From Chryseobacterium defluvii (GTDB lineage: Bacteria > Bacteroidota > Bacteroidia > Flavobacteriales > Weeksellaceae), in assembly GCF_003634775.1 (NCBI RefSeq), contig NZ_RBXB01000003.1, positions 928,476-992,475 on the forward strand: 64,000 nucleotides of DNA. The letters run 5' to 3'. Position 1 is the stretch's first letter, and every line of letters starts with the position of its first letter. A program made the position numbers and the translations under genes. This document shows positions 1-7,927 of the stretch, in pieces. The notes beneath the pieces are model-generated. The model did no database searches. It worked only from the letters and a program-made list of their open reading frames with translations, and was not told the DNA's origin.

Positions 1-837
1 GCAAGTGTTGTCAGAATGGGACCCGGAATTCCCGAATTGCAATGGGATTCTATTTTCAGATATAAACCCAAATATCTGATCACTGTTCCGTCTTTTTTAT
101 TAAAGATGATCGATTATGCAGAGAAAAATGGATTAGATTATAAAAATTCCAGTGTTTATGGAGCAGTTTGTATCGGGGAAAGCATCAAAAACCAGGATTT
201 TACGGATAATATTCTATCGCAGAAGATCAAAGAAAAATGGAATATTAAGCTTTTTTCTACGTATGCCTCTACAGAAATGAGCACGGCTTTTACGGAATGT
301 GAGTTTCAGATCGGAGGGCATCATCATCCCGAACTGATTATCACGGAAATTCTCGATGACGATGGAAACCCAGTGAAAGAAGATGAAAGCGGTGAGCTTA
401 CCATTACTACTTTAGGCGTTGAAGCCATTCCTTTATTGAGATTTAAAACAGGAGATATAGTGAAAGCTCATTATGAACCTTGTTTATGTGGAAGAAATAC
501 GATGCGTTTAGGACCTGTTATCGGAAGGAAACAGCAGATGATCAAATATAAAGGGACCACCTTATATCCACCTGCCATGAATGATATCCTGAATGATTTT
601 GCCACGATTTCCTGTTACCAGATTGTGATCCAGTCTAATGAAATAGGATTGGATGAGATCATCATCAAAGTGAGTACAGAGCGTGAGGATGAAAATTTCG
701 TGAATGAAATAAGGGATCATTTCCGAGCTAAGTTAAGAGTAAGCCCTAAAATTGAAATATGGGATTTCGATGTATTGTCTAAAGTGGTTCATCATCCGAA
801 TAGCAGGAAACCTATTACATTTATAGATTTGAGATAA
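1..837 (+). CDS. Phenylacetate-CoA-ligase-like AMP-dependent aryl acid ligase, 5' truncated
   Basis: The reading frame is open from base 1, so the N-terminal part lies outside the window; the ATG at 16 is probably internal. The visible 278 residues are the C-terminal half of an adenylate-forming enzyme of the PaaK type: a YASTEM-like substrate/AMP motif, a GELTITTLG stretch, the conserved RFKTGDIV hinge aspartate, a CLCG metal-type segment and a C-terminal lid. Such ligases activate an aromatic acid as an adenylate and then as a CoA or ACP thioester. With a tyrosine ammonia-lyase gene 2 kb downstream, the likely substrate is 4-coumarate or a related arylacrylate that primes the flexirubin polyene. 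The substrate is inferred from context; the family assignment is firm. Confidence 0.88.
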   Translation, partial: ASVVRMGPGIPELQWDSIFRYKPKYLITVPSFLLKMIDYAEKNGLDYKNSSVYGAVCIGESIKNQDFTDNILSQKIKEKWNIKLFSTYASTEMSTAFTECEFQIGGHHHPELIITEILDDDGNPVKEDESGELTITTLGVEAIPLLRFKTGDIVKAHYEPCLCGRNTMRLGPVIGRKQQMIKYKGTTLYPPAMNDILNDFATISCYQIVIQSNEIGLDEIIIKVSTEREDENFVNEIRDHFRAKLRVSPKIEIWDFDVLSKVVHHPNSRKPITFIDLR

Positions 838-877
838 TTTGATAAGTAAGAATAAATAAACATAAATATTAACAACC

Positions 878-1471
878 ATGAAAAAATTACTATTGATCGT
901 AATGATTATTACTTCATCTTTTGTTTTAGCACAGAAAATGAAAGTTGTATCGGGAAATTTTGAATTTTTAAAAGGCGAAAAGGAATTAAACGTTGAGTTT
1001 GATTATAGTACAGTGACCTTTTATAAAGAGAAAATGACAGAAGCACAATATCTGGAAAAAAGAGTAAAAGAAATTGCCAAAGATAAAGGGGATGCAGAAG
1101 CTGAAAGATGGAAAACAGATTGGAATTCCTCAAAGGAAACATCTTTTGTAGACAAGTTCCTTGCTTCTATGAATAAAAATATGGCTATTAAAACAGGTTT
1201 AAATCCTAATGCCAAATATACTGTGATTGTTGTAACAACGTGGATTTATCCGGGATGGTTTGCAGGAGTAATGAATCAACCCTCAAAAGTAAGTACACTT
1301 CTGAAGTTTGTTGAAACGGCAAATCCAGGAAATACCTTGTTGGCCATCGAAGCAACAAACGCTCCAGGAGATAACTTTGTTGGTTTGCCTAACAATAACG
1401 ATAGAATAGCGGAGGGCTATGCAAAAACAGGGAAGACTTTGGCAAAAATGATAGAGAAAAAAATAAAATAG
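878..1471 (+). CDS. Hypothetical exported protein of the flexirubin locus
   Basis: The 197-residue product begins with a clear signal peptide (MKKLL, hydrophobic core, cleavage near VLAQ at about residue 19), so it is exported, probably to the periplasm or outer membrane. The mature part is mixed alpha/beta and rich in Lys and Glu. It has a YTVIVVTTWIYPGWF strand segment near residues 114-128 and no metal or nucleophile motif I recognise. It starts 40 bp after the ligase stop, on the same strand, and ends at a strong terminator, so it is probably co-transcribed with the ligase. I do not recognise the family; a structural or lipid-binding role in pigment handling is only a guess from position. 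Confidence 0.72.
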   Translation: MKKLLLIVMIITSSFVLAQKMKVVSGNFEFLKGEKELNVEFDYSTVTFYKEKMTEAQYLEKRVKEIAKDKGDAEAERWKTDWNSSKETSFVDKFLASMNKNMAIKTGLNPNAKYTVIVVTTWIYPGWFAGVMNQPSKVSTLLKFVETANPGNTLLAIEATNAPGDNFVGLPNNNDRIAEGYAKTGKTLAKMIEKKIK

Positions 1472-1475
1472 TATT

Positions 1476-1518
1476 AATAAAAGATTTCGGCGGCCAAAGG
1501 CCGCCGAAATCTTTTATT
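1476..1518. terminator. Bidirectional intrinsic terminator, 20-bp perfect stem
   Basis: Left arm 1476-1495 and right arm 1499-1518 are perfectly complementary around a 3-base loop. The core is GGCGGCC/GGCCGCC, and A-rich and T-rich flanks give a U-tract in both directions. It closes the plus-strand ligase unit and the minus-strand flavoprotein gene, and it contains the stop codon of the latter. Confidence 0.93.
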
Positions 1519-2761
1519 GCTGTTGCTCTCTTTCTGATTTAATGAGGTTTGCAAGATTTTTAATGACTGTATCATGTTTCTTTACAAAAGGATTGTCCTT
1601 ATTCCATACATACCCCGCTAAAACAGCGCATATTTTTCTTTTTACATCCTCATTTTCAGGTCTGTGGAAGAATAATTCCTGAAGATTTCCTGTGTACCAT
1701 TCCTTTACATACGTTGTGAAAACATCCACACCGTACAATATATAATCTGAGTATTCTTTTTGCCAGTCTATGGTTTCGCCGTTTATCTGTCTCAGTGCCA
1801 ATTTTGCAGCAAGCATTCCTGATTCTGTGGCAAAAGCCATTCCCGAAGAGAATACCGGATCCAGAAACTCAGAGGCATTACCTGTTAAAGCAAAGCCGTC
1901 TCCGAATAATTTTTTCACGGAACAGGAATAATCTTTCAGATGTTTCGGTTCAAAAAGGAAATCTACGTCTCCGAAACGTTTTACATAATAATCCGAAAGG
2001 GAAATAGCTCTTTTTAAAGCTTCTGCGGGATCTCCGTTTTCCGATAACTTATCGATATAATCTGTAGGGCCTACAATTCCAACGCTGGTGTTGCCATTGG
2101 AAAAAGGAATTACCCAAAGCCAGACTTCAGTTTCAATAATATCAAAAGAGATCAGGGTTCCTTCAACACCTTCTTCTCTGTTAATATCTTCCACGTGAGA
2201 AAAAATTGCGGAATGTGGCGAAAGTTTAGAAGGTTTTTCAAGATCAAGCAAGCGGGGTAAAACCCTTCCATAGCCACTGGAATCGATCACAAATTTGGCG
2301 TGGATTTCTTTAGCTTTACCTTCTTTATTAACCACGGTAGTAACAGAATCTGTCCCATTAAATTTAATATCTGTAACCTCGGCTTCAAATTCAAGATCAA
2401 TACCTTTATTAATAACTTCCCGGGCTAAAGTATTATCAAAATCAGCTCTTGGAACCTGCCAGGTCCAGTCCCAGCCTTCTCCGAATTTTTCACTGAAATC
2501 AAAAAGACAGACTTCGTCACCGCGTAAAAAACGAGCTCCCAGCTTTTTTTCAAAGCCCATTTTATCCAAAGCAGGAAAAAGGCCGGCTTCATCAAAATGA
2601 TCCATCACTCTTGGAATTAAGCTTTCGCCTACCACCAATCTTGGGAATTTTGTTTTCTCAACAACCTTTACGCTGATATTATTCTTCTTTAAGTATGAAG
2701 AAGATACACATCCGGAAGGTCCTGCCCCAATTACGAGAACGTCAACAAACTCTTTGTCCAT
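1514..2761 (-). CDS. FAD-dependent halogenase-like oxidoreductase
   Basis: The product is a 415-residue flavoprotein. Residues 6-36 form a Rossmann dinucleotide fold with GAGPSG (12-17) ending at an acidic VVEK. Residues 39-50 read FPRLVVGESLIP, the second signature of the halogenase/geranylgeranyl-reductase branch of the PHBH fold. Residues 214-219 are WLWVIP, matching the WxWxIP motif of flavin-dependent halogenases and thought to block monooxygenase activity. A GDGFALTGNASEF segment contacts FAD. It lies alone on the minus strand inside the pigment locus, opposite the tyrosine ammonia-lyase gene. Chlorinated flexirubins are known from Bacteroidota, so halogenation of the aryl head group is plausible. 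A hydroxylase role cannot be excluded, because these motifs also occur in non-halogenating relatives. Confidence 0.85.
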   Translation of the reverse strand: MDKEFVDVLVIGAGPSGCVSSSYLKKNNISVKVVEKTKFPRLVVGESLIPRVMDHFDEAGLFPALDKMGFEKKLGARFLRGDEVCLFDFSEKFGEGWDWTWQVPRADFDNTLAREVINKGIDLEFEAEVTDIKFNGTDSVTTVVNKEGKAKEIHAKFVIDSSGYGRVLPRLLDLEKPSKLSPHSAIFSHVEDINREEGVEGTLISFDIIETEVWLWVIPFSNGNTSVGIVGPTDYIDKLSENGDPAEALKRAISLSDYYVKRFGDVDFLFEPKHLKDYSCSVKKLFGDGFALTGNASEFLDPVFSSGMAFATESGMLAAKLALRQINGETIDWQKEYSDYILYGVDVFTTYVKEWYTGNLQELFFHRPENEDVKRKICAVLAGYVWNKDNPFVKKHDTVIKNLANLIKSEREQQQ

Positions 2762-2790
2762 CTTTGATTTTTTATTTTAATAATAACTTC

Positions 2791-2809
2791 TATCTTTGCC
2801 GCAAAATTA
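2791..2809. promoter_or_regulatory. Interlocked opposing promoter -7 elements
   Basis: TATCTTTG on the plus strand (2791-2798) and TAATTTTG on the minus strand (2802-2809) both fit the Bacteroidota -7 consensus TAnnTTTG and face each other across 3 bases. The first would drive the ammonia-lyase operon, the second the halogenase-like gene. The -33 elements are weak or long-spaced (a TTTG at 2763-2766 for the plus promoter), so the assignment rests on the -7 boxes. Confidence 0.6.
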
Positions 2810-2859
2810 ATGACAATTAATTAATATTTTATAAAATTATATATTATTACTTTTAATTG

Positions 2860-4380
2860 ATGAAAATAAATAACTTTTTAGAACTGAAGGATTTTCAAAA
2901 GATTATCGTTGAAAATGAAAAAATAGAACTGGATGATGCACTTTTAGCCAGAATTGATGCTAGCTTTCAGTTTTTAAAAGAATTTTCGAAGAATAAAGTA
3001 ATATATGGTGTGAACACCGGTTTCGGACCGATGGCCCAGTTTAAGATCAATGATGAAGATAAGCACCAGTTACAATATAACCTGATAAGAAGCCACTCGT
3101 CAGGAATCGGAAATCCATTGCCTCCACAAGAAGTGAAAGCATGTATGTTGGCGAGATTAAATACCCTGTCATTAGGAAATTCAGGCGTTCATCAATCTGT
3201 TGTTGATTTACTTAAAGAACTAATTAACAGAAATATTACCCCGTTGATTTTTGAACATGGAGGAGTAGGAGCAAGTGGAGATTTAGTCCAATTAGCTCAT
3301 CTAGCATTGGTACTTATTGGTGAAGGAGAGGTTTTCTATAAAGGAGAAAGAAAATCGACAAAAGAAGTATTTGAAATAGAACGCTTAAAGCCGATACAAG
3401 TAGAAATCCGTGAAGGTCTGGCTCTAATGAACGGGACCTCTGTTATGTCAGGAATAGGAATTGTGAATGCTTACAAAGCCAATCAGTTAACTGAAATTTC
3501 TATTCAGCTTTCTTGTGCCATCAATGAAATTGTTCAGGCATATGATGATCATTTGTCAAAAGCGTTGAATGGAACTAAAAAACATTATGGTCAGCAAAAA
3601 ATCGCAGAAAAAATGCGTGCGCATTTATCTGACAGTCAGCTGATCAGGAAAAGAGAAGACCATTTGTACACTCATTTTGAAGAGCAAGAGACCGTATTTA
3701 AAGATAAAGTTCAGGAATACTATTCATTAAGATGTGTTCCACAAATCTTAGGACCAGTCCTGGATACGTTGGAATATACTGAGAAAGTTCTTGAAAATGA
3801 GATCAATTCAGCGAATGATAACCCGATTATCAATGTTGAAGATCAGCATGTTTACCACGGAGGAAATTTCCACGGAGATTATATCTCATTGGAAATGGAT
3901 AAATTGAAGTTGGTAGTCACTAAGTTGACGATGCTAGCCGAAAGGCAGTTGAACTACCTTTTGAATTCGAAAATTAACGAAATTTTGCCTCCTTTTGTAA
4001 ATTTAGGTAAATTAGGGTTTAATTTTGGAATGCAGGGAGTACAGTTTACGGCAACTTCCACTACGGCAGAGAGTCAGATGTTATCCAATTCCATGTATGT
4101 TCACAGTATTCCTAATAATAATGATAATCAGGATATTGTGAGCATGGGAACGAATGCAGCCGTAATTTGCAGAAAGGTAATTGAAAATGCTTTCGAAGTA
4201 CTGACTATTGAAGCAATTACGATTGTTCAGGCTATTGAATATCTTGGTTTTCAGGATAAGGTGTCTTCATCTACCAAAAAATTGTACGATGAGATCAGAA
4301 AAATTATCCCGGCTTTTTCCGATGATATGGTGATGTATCCGTATCTGGAAGAAGTAAAGAAATATTTAAAGACAATGTAA
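2860..4380 (+). CDS. Tyrosine ammonia-lyase (HAL/PAL family)
   Basis: This 506-residue MIO enzyme closely resembles, from memory, the characterised tyrosine ammonia-lyase of Flavobacterium johnsoniae. It removes ammonia from L-tyrosine to give 4-coumarate, the aryl starter for flexirubin. The Ala-Ser-Gly triad that cyclises to the MIO electrophile is at residues 138-140 in GGVGASGDL. The substrate-selector pair is Ser78-His79, as in histidine ammonia-lyases and in the Flavobacterium enzyme. NSANDNP, FHGDY and QFTATSTTAE segments complete the active site. I chose the ATG at 2860; a TTG three bases earlier is in frame but unlikely. It heads a plus-strand operon with the ketoreductase and ketosynthase. 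Confidence 0.93.
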   Translation: MKINNFLELKDFQKIIVENEKIELDDALLARIDASFQFLKEFSKNKVIYGVNTGFGPMAQFKINDEDKHQLQYNLIRSHSSGIGNPLPPQEVKACMLARLNTLSLGNSGVHQSVVDLLKELINRNITPLIFEHGGVGASGDLVQLAHLALVLIGEGEVFYKGERKSTKEVFEIERLKPIQVEIREGLALMNGTSVMSGIGIVNAYKANQLTEISIQLSCAINEIVQAYDDHLSKALNGTKKHYGQQKIAEKMRAHLSDSQLIRKREDHLYTHFEEQETVFKDKVQEYYSLRCVPQILGPVLDTLEYTEKVLENEINSANDNPIINVEDQHVYHGGNFHGDYISLEMDKLKLVVTKLTMLAERQLNYLLNSKINEILPPFVNLGKLGFNFGMQGVQFTATSTTAESQMLSNSMYVHSIPNNNDNQDIVSMGTNAAVICRKVIENAFEVLTIEAITIVQAIEYLGFQDKVSSSTKKLYDEIRKIIPAFSDDMVMYPYLEEVKKYLKTM

Positions 4381-4438
4381 TTAAATCTTATAATTAATTG
4401 TCAGTAATTAAGGGTTGAAATAAAACTAACATTAATAC

Positions 4439-5170
4439 ATGAAATGTGCAATAGTAACAGGAGGCTCCAGAGGAATAGGGAGGGCTATCTGTATAAAACT
4501 CGCAGAAGAGAAAAACTATCATCTGCTGATTAACTACACTTCCAATGAAGCGGCAGCGAATGAAACATTGGCCAAAGTTACAGAATTGGGAGCTACAGGG
4601 GAGATCCTGAAATTTGACGTAGGAAATGCAGAGGAAACACTGAAAGTTTTATCAGATTGGCAGGAAAAAAATCCTGATGCGATTGTTGAAGTGATTGTAA
4701 ATAATGCAGGAATCACGAGAGACGGATTATTCATGTGGATGAAAAATGAAGACTGGAACAGTGTGATCAATACCAGTTTAAATGGATTTTTCAACGTAAC
4801 CAATTTCTTTATCCAGAAACTGTTGCGTAACAAATATGGCAGAATCATCAATATGGTTTCTGTTTCCGGAGTGAAAGGAACTGCCGGGCAAACCAATTAT
4901 TCTGCAGCAAAAGGCGCTTTGGTAGGAGTTACAAAAGCTTTGGCTCAGGAAGTAGCTAAAAGAAATATCACTGTGAATGCAGTGGCTCCCGGATTTATCA
5001 AAACAGATATGACACAGGAATTTAATGAAGATGAACTGAAAGCAATGATTCCGGCCAATAGATTTGGAGAAGCAGAAGAAGTAGCAGATTTGGTGGCATT
5101 TTTAGCCTCTAAAAAAGCTTCTTACATTACAGGTGAAATTATTAATATTAATGGGGGAATTTACTCATAA
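4439..5170 (+). CDS. 3-oxoacyl-ACP reductase (FabG-like SDR)
   Basis: This 243-residue classical short-chain dehydrogenase has TGGSRGIG (7-14) for NADPH, NNAG (88-91), and the catalytic Ser141, Tyr154 and Lys158 in SVSGVKG...YSAAK. The C-terminal GGIYS closes the family fold. It reduces 3-oxoacyl-ACP to 3-hydroxyacyl-ACP in each round of polyene extension; the neighbouring KS and ACP support a dedicated role beside the housekeeping FabG. It starts 58 bp after the ammonia-lyase gene. Confidence 0.9.
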   Translation: MKCAIVTGGSRGIGRAICIKLAEEKNYHLLINYTSNEAAANETLAKVTELGATGEILKFDVGNAEETLKVLSDWQEKNPDAIVEVIVNNAGITRDGLFMWMKNEDWNSVINTSLNGFFNVTNFFIQKLLRNKYGRIINMVSVSGVKGTAGQTNYSAAKGALVGVTKALAQEVAKRNITVNAVAPGFIKTDMTQEFNEDELKAMIPANRFGEAEEVADLVAFLASKKASYITGEIININGGIYS

Positions 5171-5209
5171 AATAAGGTGGCAGATAATGGGTAACAGTAA
5201 AAAAGCTGT

Positions 5210-5234
5210 ACCTACAACCTGCAACCTAAAACCT
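5210..5234 (+). repeat. Short 7-bp tandem repeat (ACCT every 7 bases)
   Basis: ACCT occurs at 5210, 5217, 5224 and 5231 with unit ACCTRMA. It fills most of the gap between the reductase and ketosynthase genes. Such ACCTGCA-type arrays are common flavobacterial intergenic filler; no function is evident. Confidence 0.75.
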
Positions 5235-5245
5235 TTAAATTTTAA

Positions 5246-6466
5246 ATGGAAAATAGGGTTGTAATTACCGGAATGGGAATTTATTCCTGCATCGGGACTT
5301 CTTTGGAAGAAGTCAAAGAATCCCTGTATCAAGGAAAATCCGGTATTGCTTTAGTGAAAGAAAGAAAAGAGTTTGGTTTCAGATCAGGACTTACAGGTGT
5401 TGTCCCGAAACCGGATTTAAAAAACCTTCTTAACAGACGACAGCGAGTAAGTATGGGAGAAGAGAGTGAATACGCTTATCTTGCCACGATGGATGCTTTG
5501 AAACAAGCCAACCTGGATCAGGATTATCTTGATACCCATGAAGTGGGGATTTTATATGGAAATGACAGTGTTTCTCAGGCAGTTATCGAATCAATTGATA
5601 TCGCCAGAGAAAAGAAAGACACTACCTTAATGGGTTCAGGAGCCATTTTCAAATCCATGAACTCTACTGTTACCATGAACCTTTCCACCATATTTAAGCT
5701 AAGAGGGATTAATTTGACCATTAGTGCAGCATGCGCAAGCGGATCACATTCCTTAGGACTGGCTTATATGATGATCAAAAATGGTTTCCAGGATATGATT
5801 GTATGTGGTGGTGCTCAGGAAACCAATAAATATTCAATGGCAAGCTTTGATGGATTGGGCGTTTTTTCAGTAAGAGAAGACGAGCCTGCAAAAGCATCAA
5901 GACCGTTCGATTCAGGAAGAGACGGATTAATTCCAAGTGGTGGAGCAGCCTCTCTGATTGTTGAAAGCCTGGAATCCGCACAAAAAAGAGGAGTGCCCAT
6001 ATTAGCTGAAATTATAGGCTATGGGTTTTCATCCAACGGAGGGCATATTTCCACTCCAAATGTTGACGGGCCAGCTTTAGCAATGGACAGAGCATTAAAG
6101 CAATCAGGCTTAGCTGCAAAAGATATTGATTATATCAATGCTCATGCAACTTCCACACCTATTGGTGATGCCAATGAAGCCAAAGCCATTTATGAAATTT
6201 TCGGAAGTGAAGTCCCTGTAAGTTCTACCAAATCCATGACAGGTCATGAATGTTGGATGGCAGGAGCAAGTGAAGTGATCTATTCTATTCTGATGATGCA
6301 AAACGATTTCGTTGCCCCGAACATCAATCTGGAAAATCCTGACGATGAGGCGAAAAAGATAAATTTAGTCTCCGAAACGAAAAATCAAAAAATTGACGTA
6401 TTTTTGTCAAATTCTTTCGGATTTGGGGGAACCAATTCCGCATTAATTGTTAAAAAATTTAATTAA
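5246..6466 (+). CDS. Beta-ketoacyl-ACP synthase (FabF/KAS II type)
   Basis: This 406-residue thiolase-fold condensing enzyme has the full Cys-His-His triad: Cys163 in AACASGSHSLG, His300 in NAHATSTP, and His334 in MTGHECWMAG. The C-terminal NSFGFGGTN loop is intact. The first histidine motif is HATSTP rather than the usual HGTSTP, a small deviation. It extends the aryl-primed chain by decarboxylative condensation with malonyl-ACP. The ACP gene follows after 4 bp, so both are surely co-translated. Confidence 0.92.
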   Translation: MENRVVITGMGIYSCIGTSLEEVKESLYQGKSGIALVKERKEFGFRSGLTGVVPKPDLKNLLNRRQRVSMGEESEYAYLATMDALKQANLDQDYLDTHEVGILYGNDSVSQAVIESIDIAREKKDTTLMGSGAIFKSMNSTVTMNLSTIFKLRGINLTISAACASGSHSLGLAYMMIKNGFQDMIVCGGAQETNKYSMASFDGLGVFSVREDEPAKASRPFDSGRDGLIPSGGAASLIVESLESAQKRGVPILAEIIGYGFSSNGGHISTPNVDGPALAMDRALKQSGLAAKDIDYINAHATSTPIGDANEAKAIYEIFGSEVPVSSTKSMTGHECWMAGASEVIYSILMMQNDFVAPNINLENPDDEAKKINLVSETKNQKIDVFLSNSFGFGGTNSALIVKKFN

Positions 6467-6470
6467 AAAC

Positions 6471-6725
6471 ATGGAAAGGGAAAAAATTGTTGCCATTGTT
6501 AATGATTTTCTGGTTAATGAATTTGAGGTAGATGGTGACGAAATCAGCAATGAAGCCAACCTTAAAAATACATTGGGTCTGGACAGTCTGGATTATATTG
6601 ATATGGTAGTGGTAATAGAATCTAACTTTGGAGTGAAGTTGGGAGAAGCCGATTTTAAAAAGATGGTTACCTTTGATGATTTCTATACAACTATCGAGAA
6701 TAAAATTGCTGAAAAAAACGCTTAA
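6471..6725 (+). CDS. Acyl carrier protein (first of two)
   Basis: This is an 84-residue acidic ACP. The phosphopantetheine serine is Ser39 in LGLDSLDY. The ATG at 6471, 4 bp after the ketosynthase stop, is the sensible start; the frame is open upstream inside the ketosynthase gene but that extension is not needed. It carries the growing arylpolyene. A repeat element follows directly. Confidence 0.92.
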   Translation: MEREKIVAIVNDFLVNEFEVDGDEISNEANLKNTLGLDSLDYIDMVVVIESNFGVKLGEADFKKMVTFDDFYTTIENKIAEKNA

Positions 6726-6751
6726 TTATTAGATTAGAACTTGACTTAATT

Positions 6752-6840
6752 AATGTAACAATACCAATTCAGCAGTATACCAATGTTGCTCAATTCCAAT
6801 AAAATATTGTTGCACTGTTATATTGTACATTGGTAAACTC
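6752..6840. repeat. Intergenic palindromic repeat, copy A (after first ACP gene)
   Basis: The left half carries AATGTAACAATACCAAT-type words and the right half their approximate complement (ATTGTTGCACTGTTATATTG), so an imperfect hairpin can form. Related copies lie at 23150-23213 and 23496-23580, on both sides of the second ACP gene. The motif ATTGGTAAACT is shared with the 23150 copy. Confidence 0.6.
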
Positions 6841-6844
6841 AATT

Positions 6845-7729
6845 ATGAACAAATGGAAAGGTAAGTCTAAAGGGACAATATTAGGATATAAGATATTCGT
6901 CTGGTGCATTAGAAATATTGGTATCCGAAGCTCATATATTGTTCTCTATTTCGTAGCAGCCTACTATTTTCTTTTTCTGAAAAAAAGCAACCAATATATC
7001 TTTTATTATTTCCGCAAAAGGCTGAACTATAGCTTTTGGAAATCCAAGATGTCTATATTCAAAAGCTACTTCATTTTCGGCAAGGTCCTAATAGATAAAA
7101 CTGCTATTTCTGTAGGGCTGCGAGATCGTTTTACTTATGAATTTGATGGTGTTGAAAACCTGAAGAACCTTTTAAATGAAAAAAAAGGAGGTGTTCTTAT
7201 CAGCGCCCACATAGGAAACTTTGAAATTGCAGAACACTTTTTTGCAGATATAGATTTTGATTGCCAGATTAATTTGGTGACCACAGATCAGGAAGTTACG
7301 GTGATCAAAGAATATCTGGAAAGTGTAACGGTTAAAAAAAGCAATATTAAGTTCATCTATGTGAAAGAAGATATGTCGCATATTTTTGATATTAATCAGG
7401 CGCTTTCCAATAATGAATTGATCTGTTTTACCGGTGACCGCTATTTCGAAGGCTCAAAATATCTCGAAGCGGAATTGCTGGGGAAAAGTGCCAAATTTCC
7501 TGCCGGACCATTTTTAATTGCTTCCAGATTGGGAGTTCCTGTTGTGTATGTATATGTGATGAAAGAAAGCAACCTGCATTATCACTTATTTGCAAGACTG
7601 GCTCAAAATATTAAAAAACGTGATGCACAGGGACTTTTACATTCTTATGTTCAAAATCTTGAGTTCATGTTGAAAAAATATCCTGCCCAATGGTTCAATT
7701 ATTTCGATTTTTGGGATGATATTGATTAA
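6845..7729 (+). CDS. LpxL/HtrB-like lysophospholipid acyltransferase
   Basis: This 294-residue inner-membrane-associated acyltransferase has an N-terminal hydrophobic stretch (about 29-46) and a catalytic HIGNFE motif (His122, Glu127), the HxxxxE signature of the LpxL/LpxM branch. Arg/Gly/Pro motifs follow (GDRYFEG, FPAGPFLIA). It transfers an acyl group from ACP or CoA to a hydroxyl. In a flexirubin locus the acceptor could be a lipid or the polyene itself. The ATG at 6845 was chosen over a TTG at 6830 that lies in the repeat element. Confidence 0.82.
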   Translation: MNKWKGKSKGTILGYKIFVWCIRNIGIRSSYIVLYFVAAYYFLFLKKSNQYIFYYFRKRLNYSFWKSKMSIFKSYFIFGKVLIDKTAISVGLRDRFTYEFDGVENLKNLLNEKKGGVLISAHIGNFEIAEHFFADIDFDCQINLVTTDQEVTVIKEYLESVTVKKSNIKFIYVKEDMSHIFDINQALSNNELICFTGDRYFEGSKYLEAELLGKSAKFPAGPFLIASRLGVPVVYVYVMKESNLHYHLFARLAQNIKKRDAQGLLHSYVQNLEFMLKKYPAQWFNYFDFWDDID

Positions 7730-7927
7730 TTTTTCTAATTTTAAGTCTGAAAACTAATAATAAAATAACTCAAACCATTAAGATTTTTAGAGGATAAAAC
7801 TTTAAGTCCGGGTATTATGATTCTTCATTTCTTAGGAATATAAACCTGGTTAGAATTCTTACAGAAGGACCTATATATACCTGTAAAGAAAAGCTCTAAA
7901 ATTCTTGCTAAAAAACACTTTTCTCTA

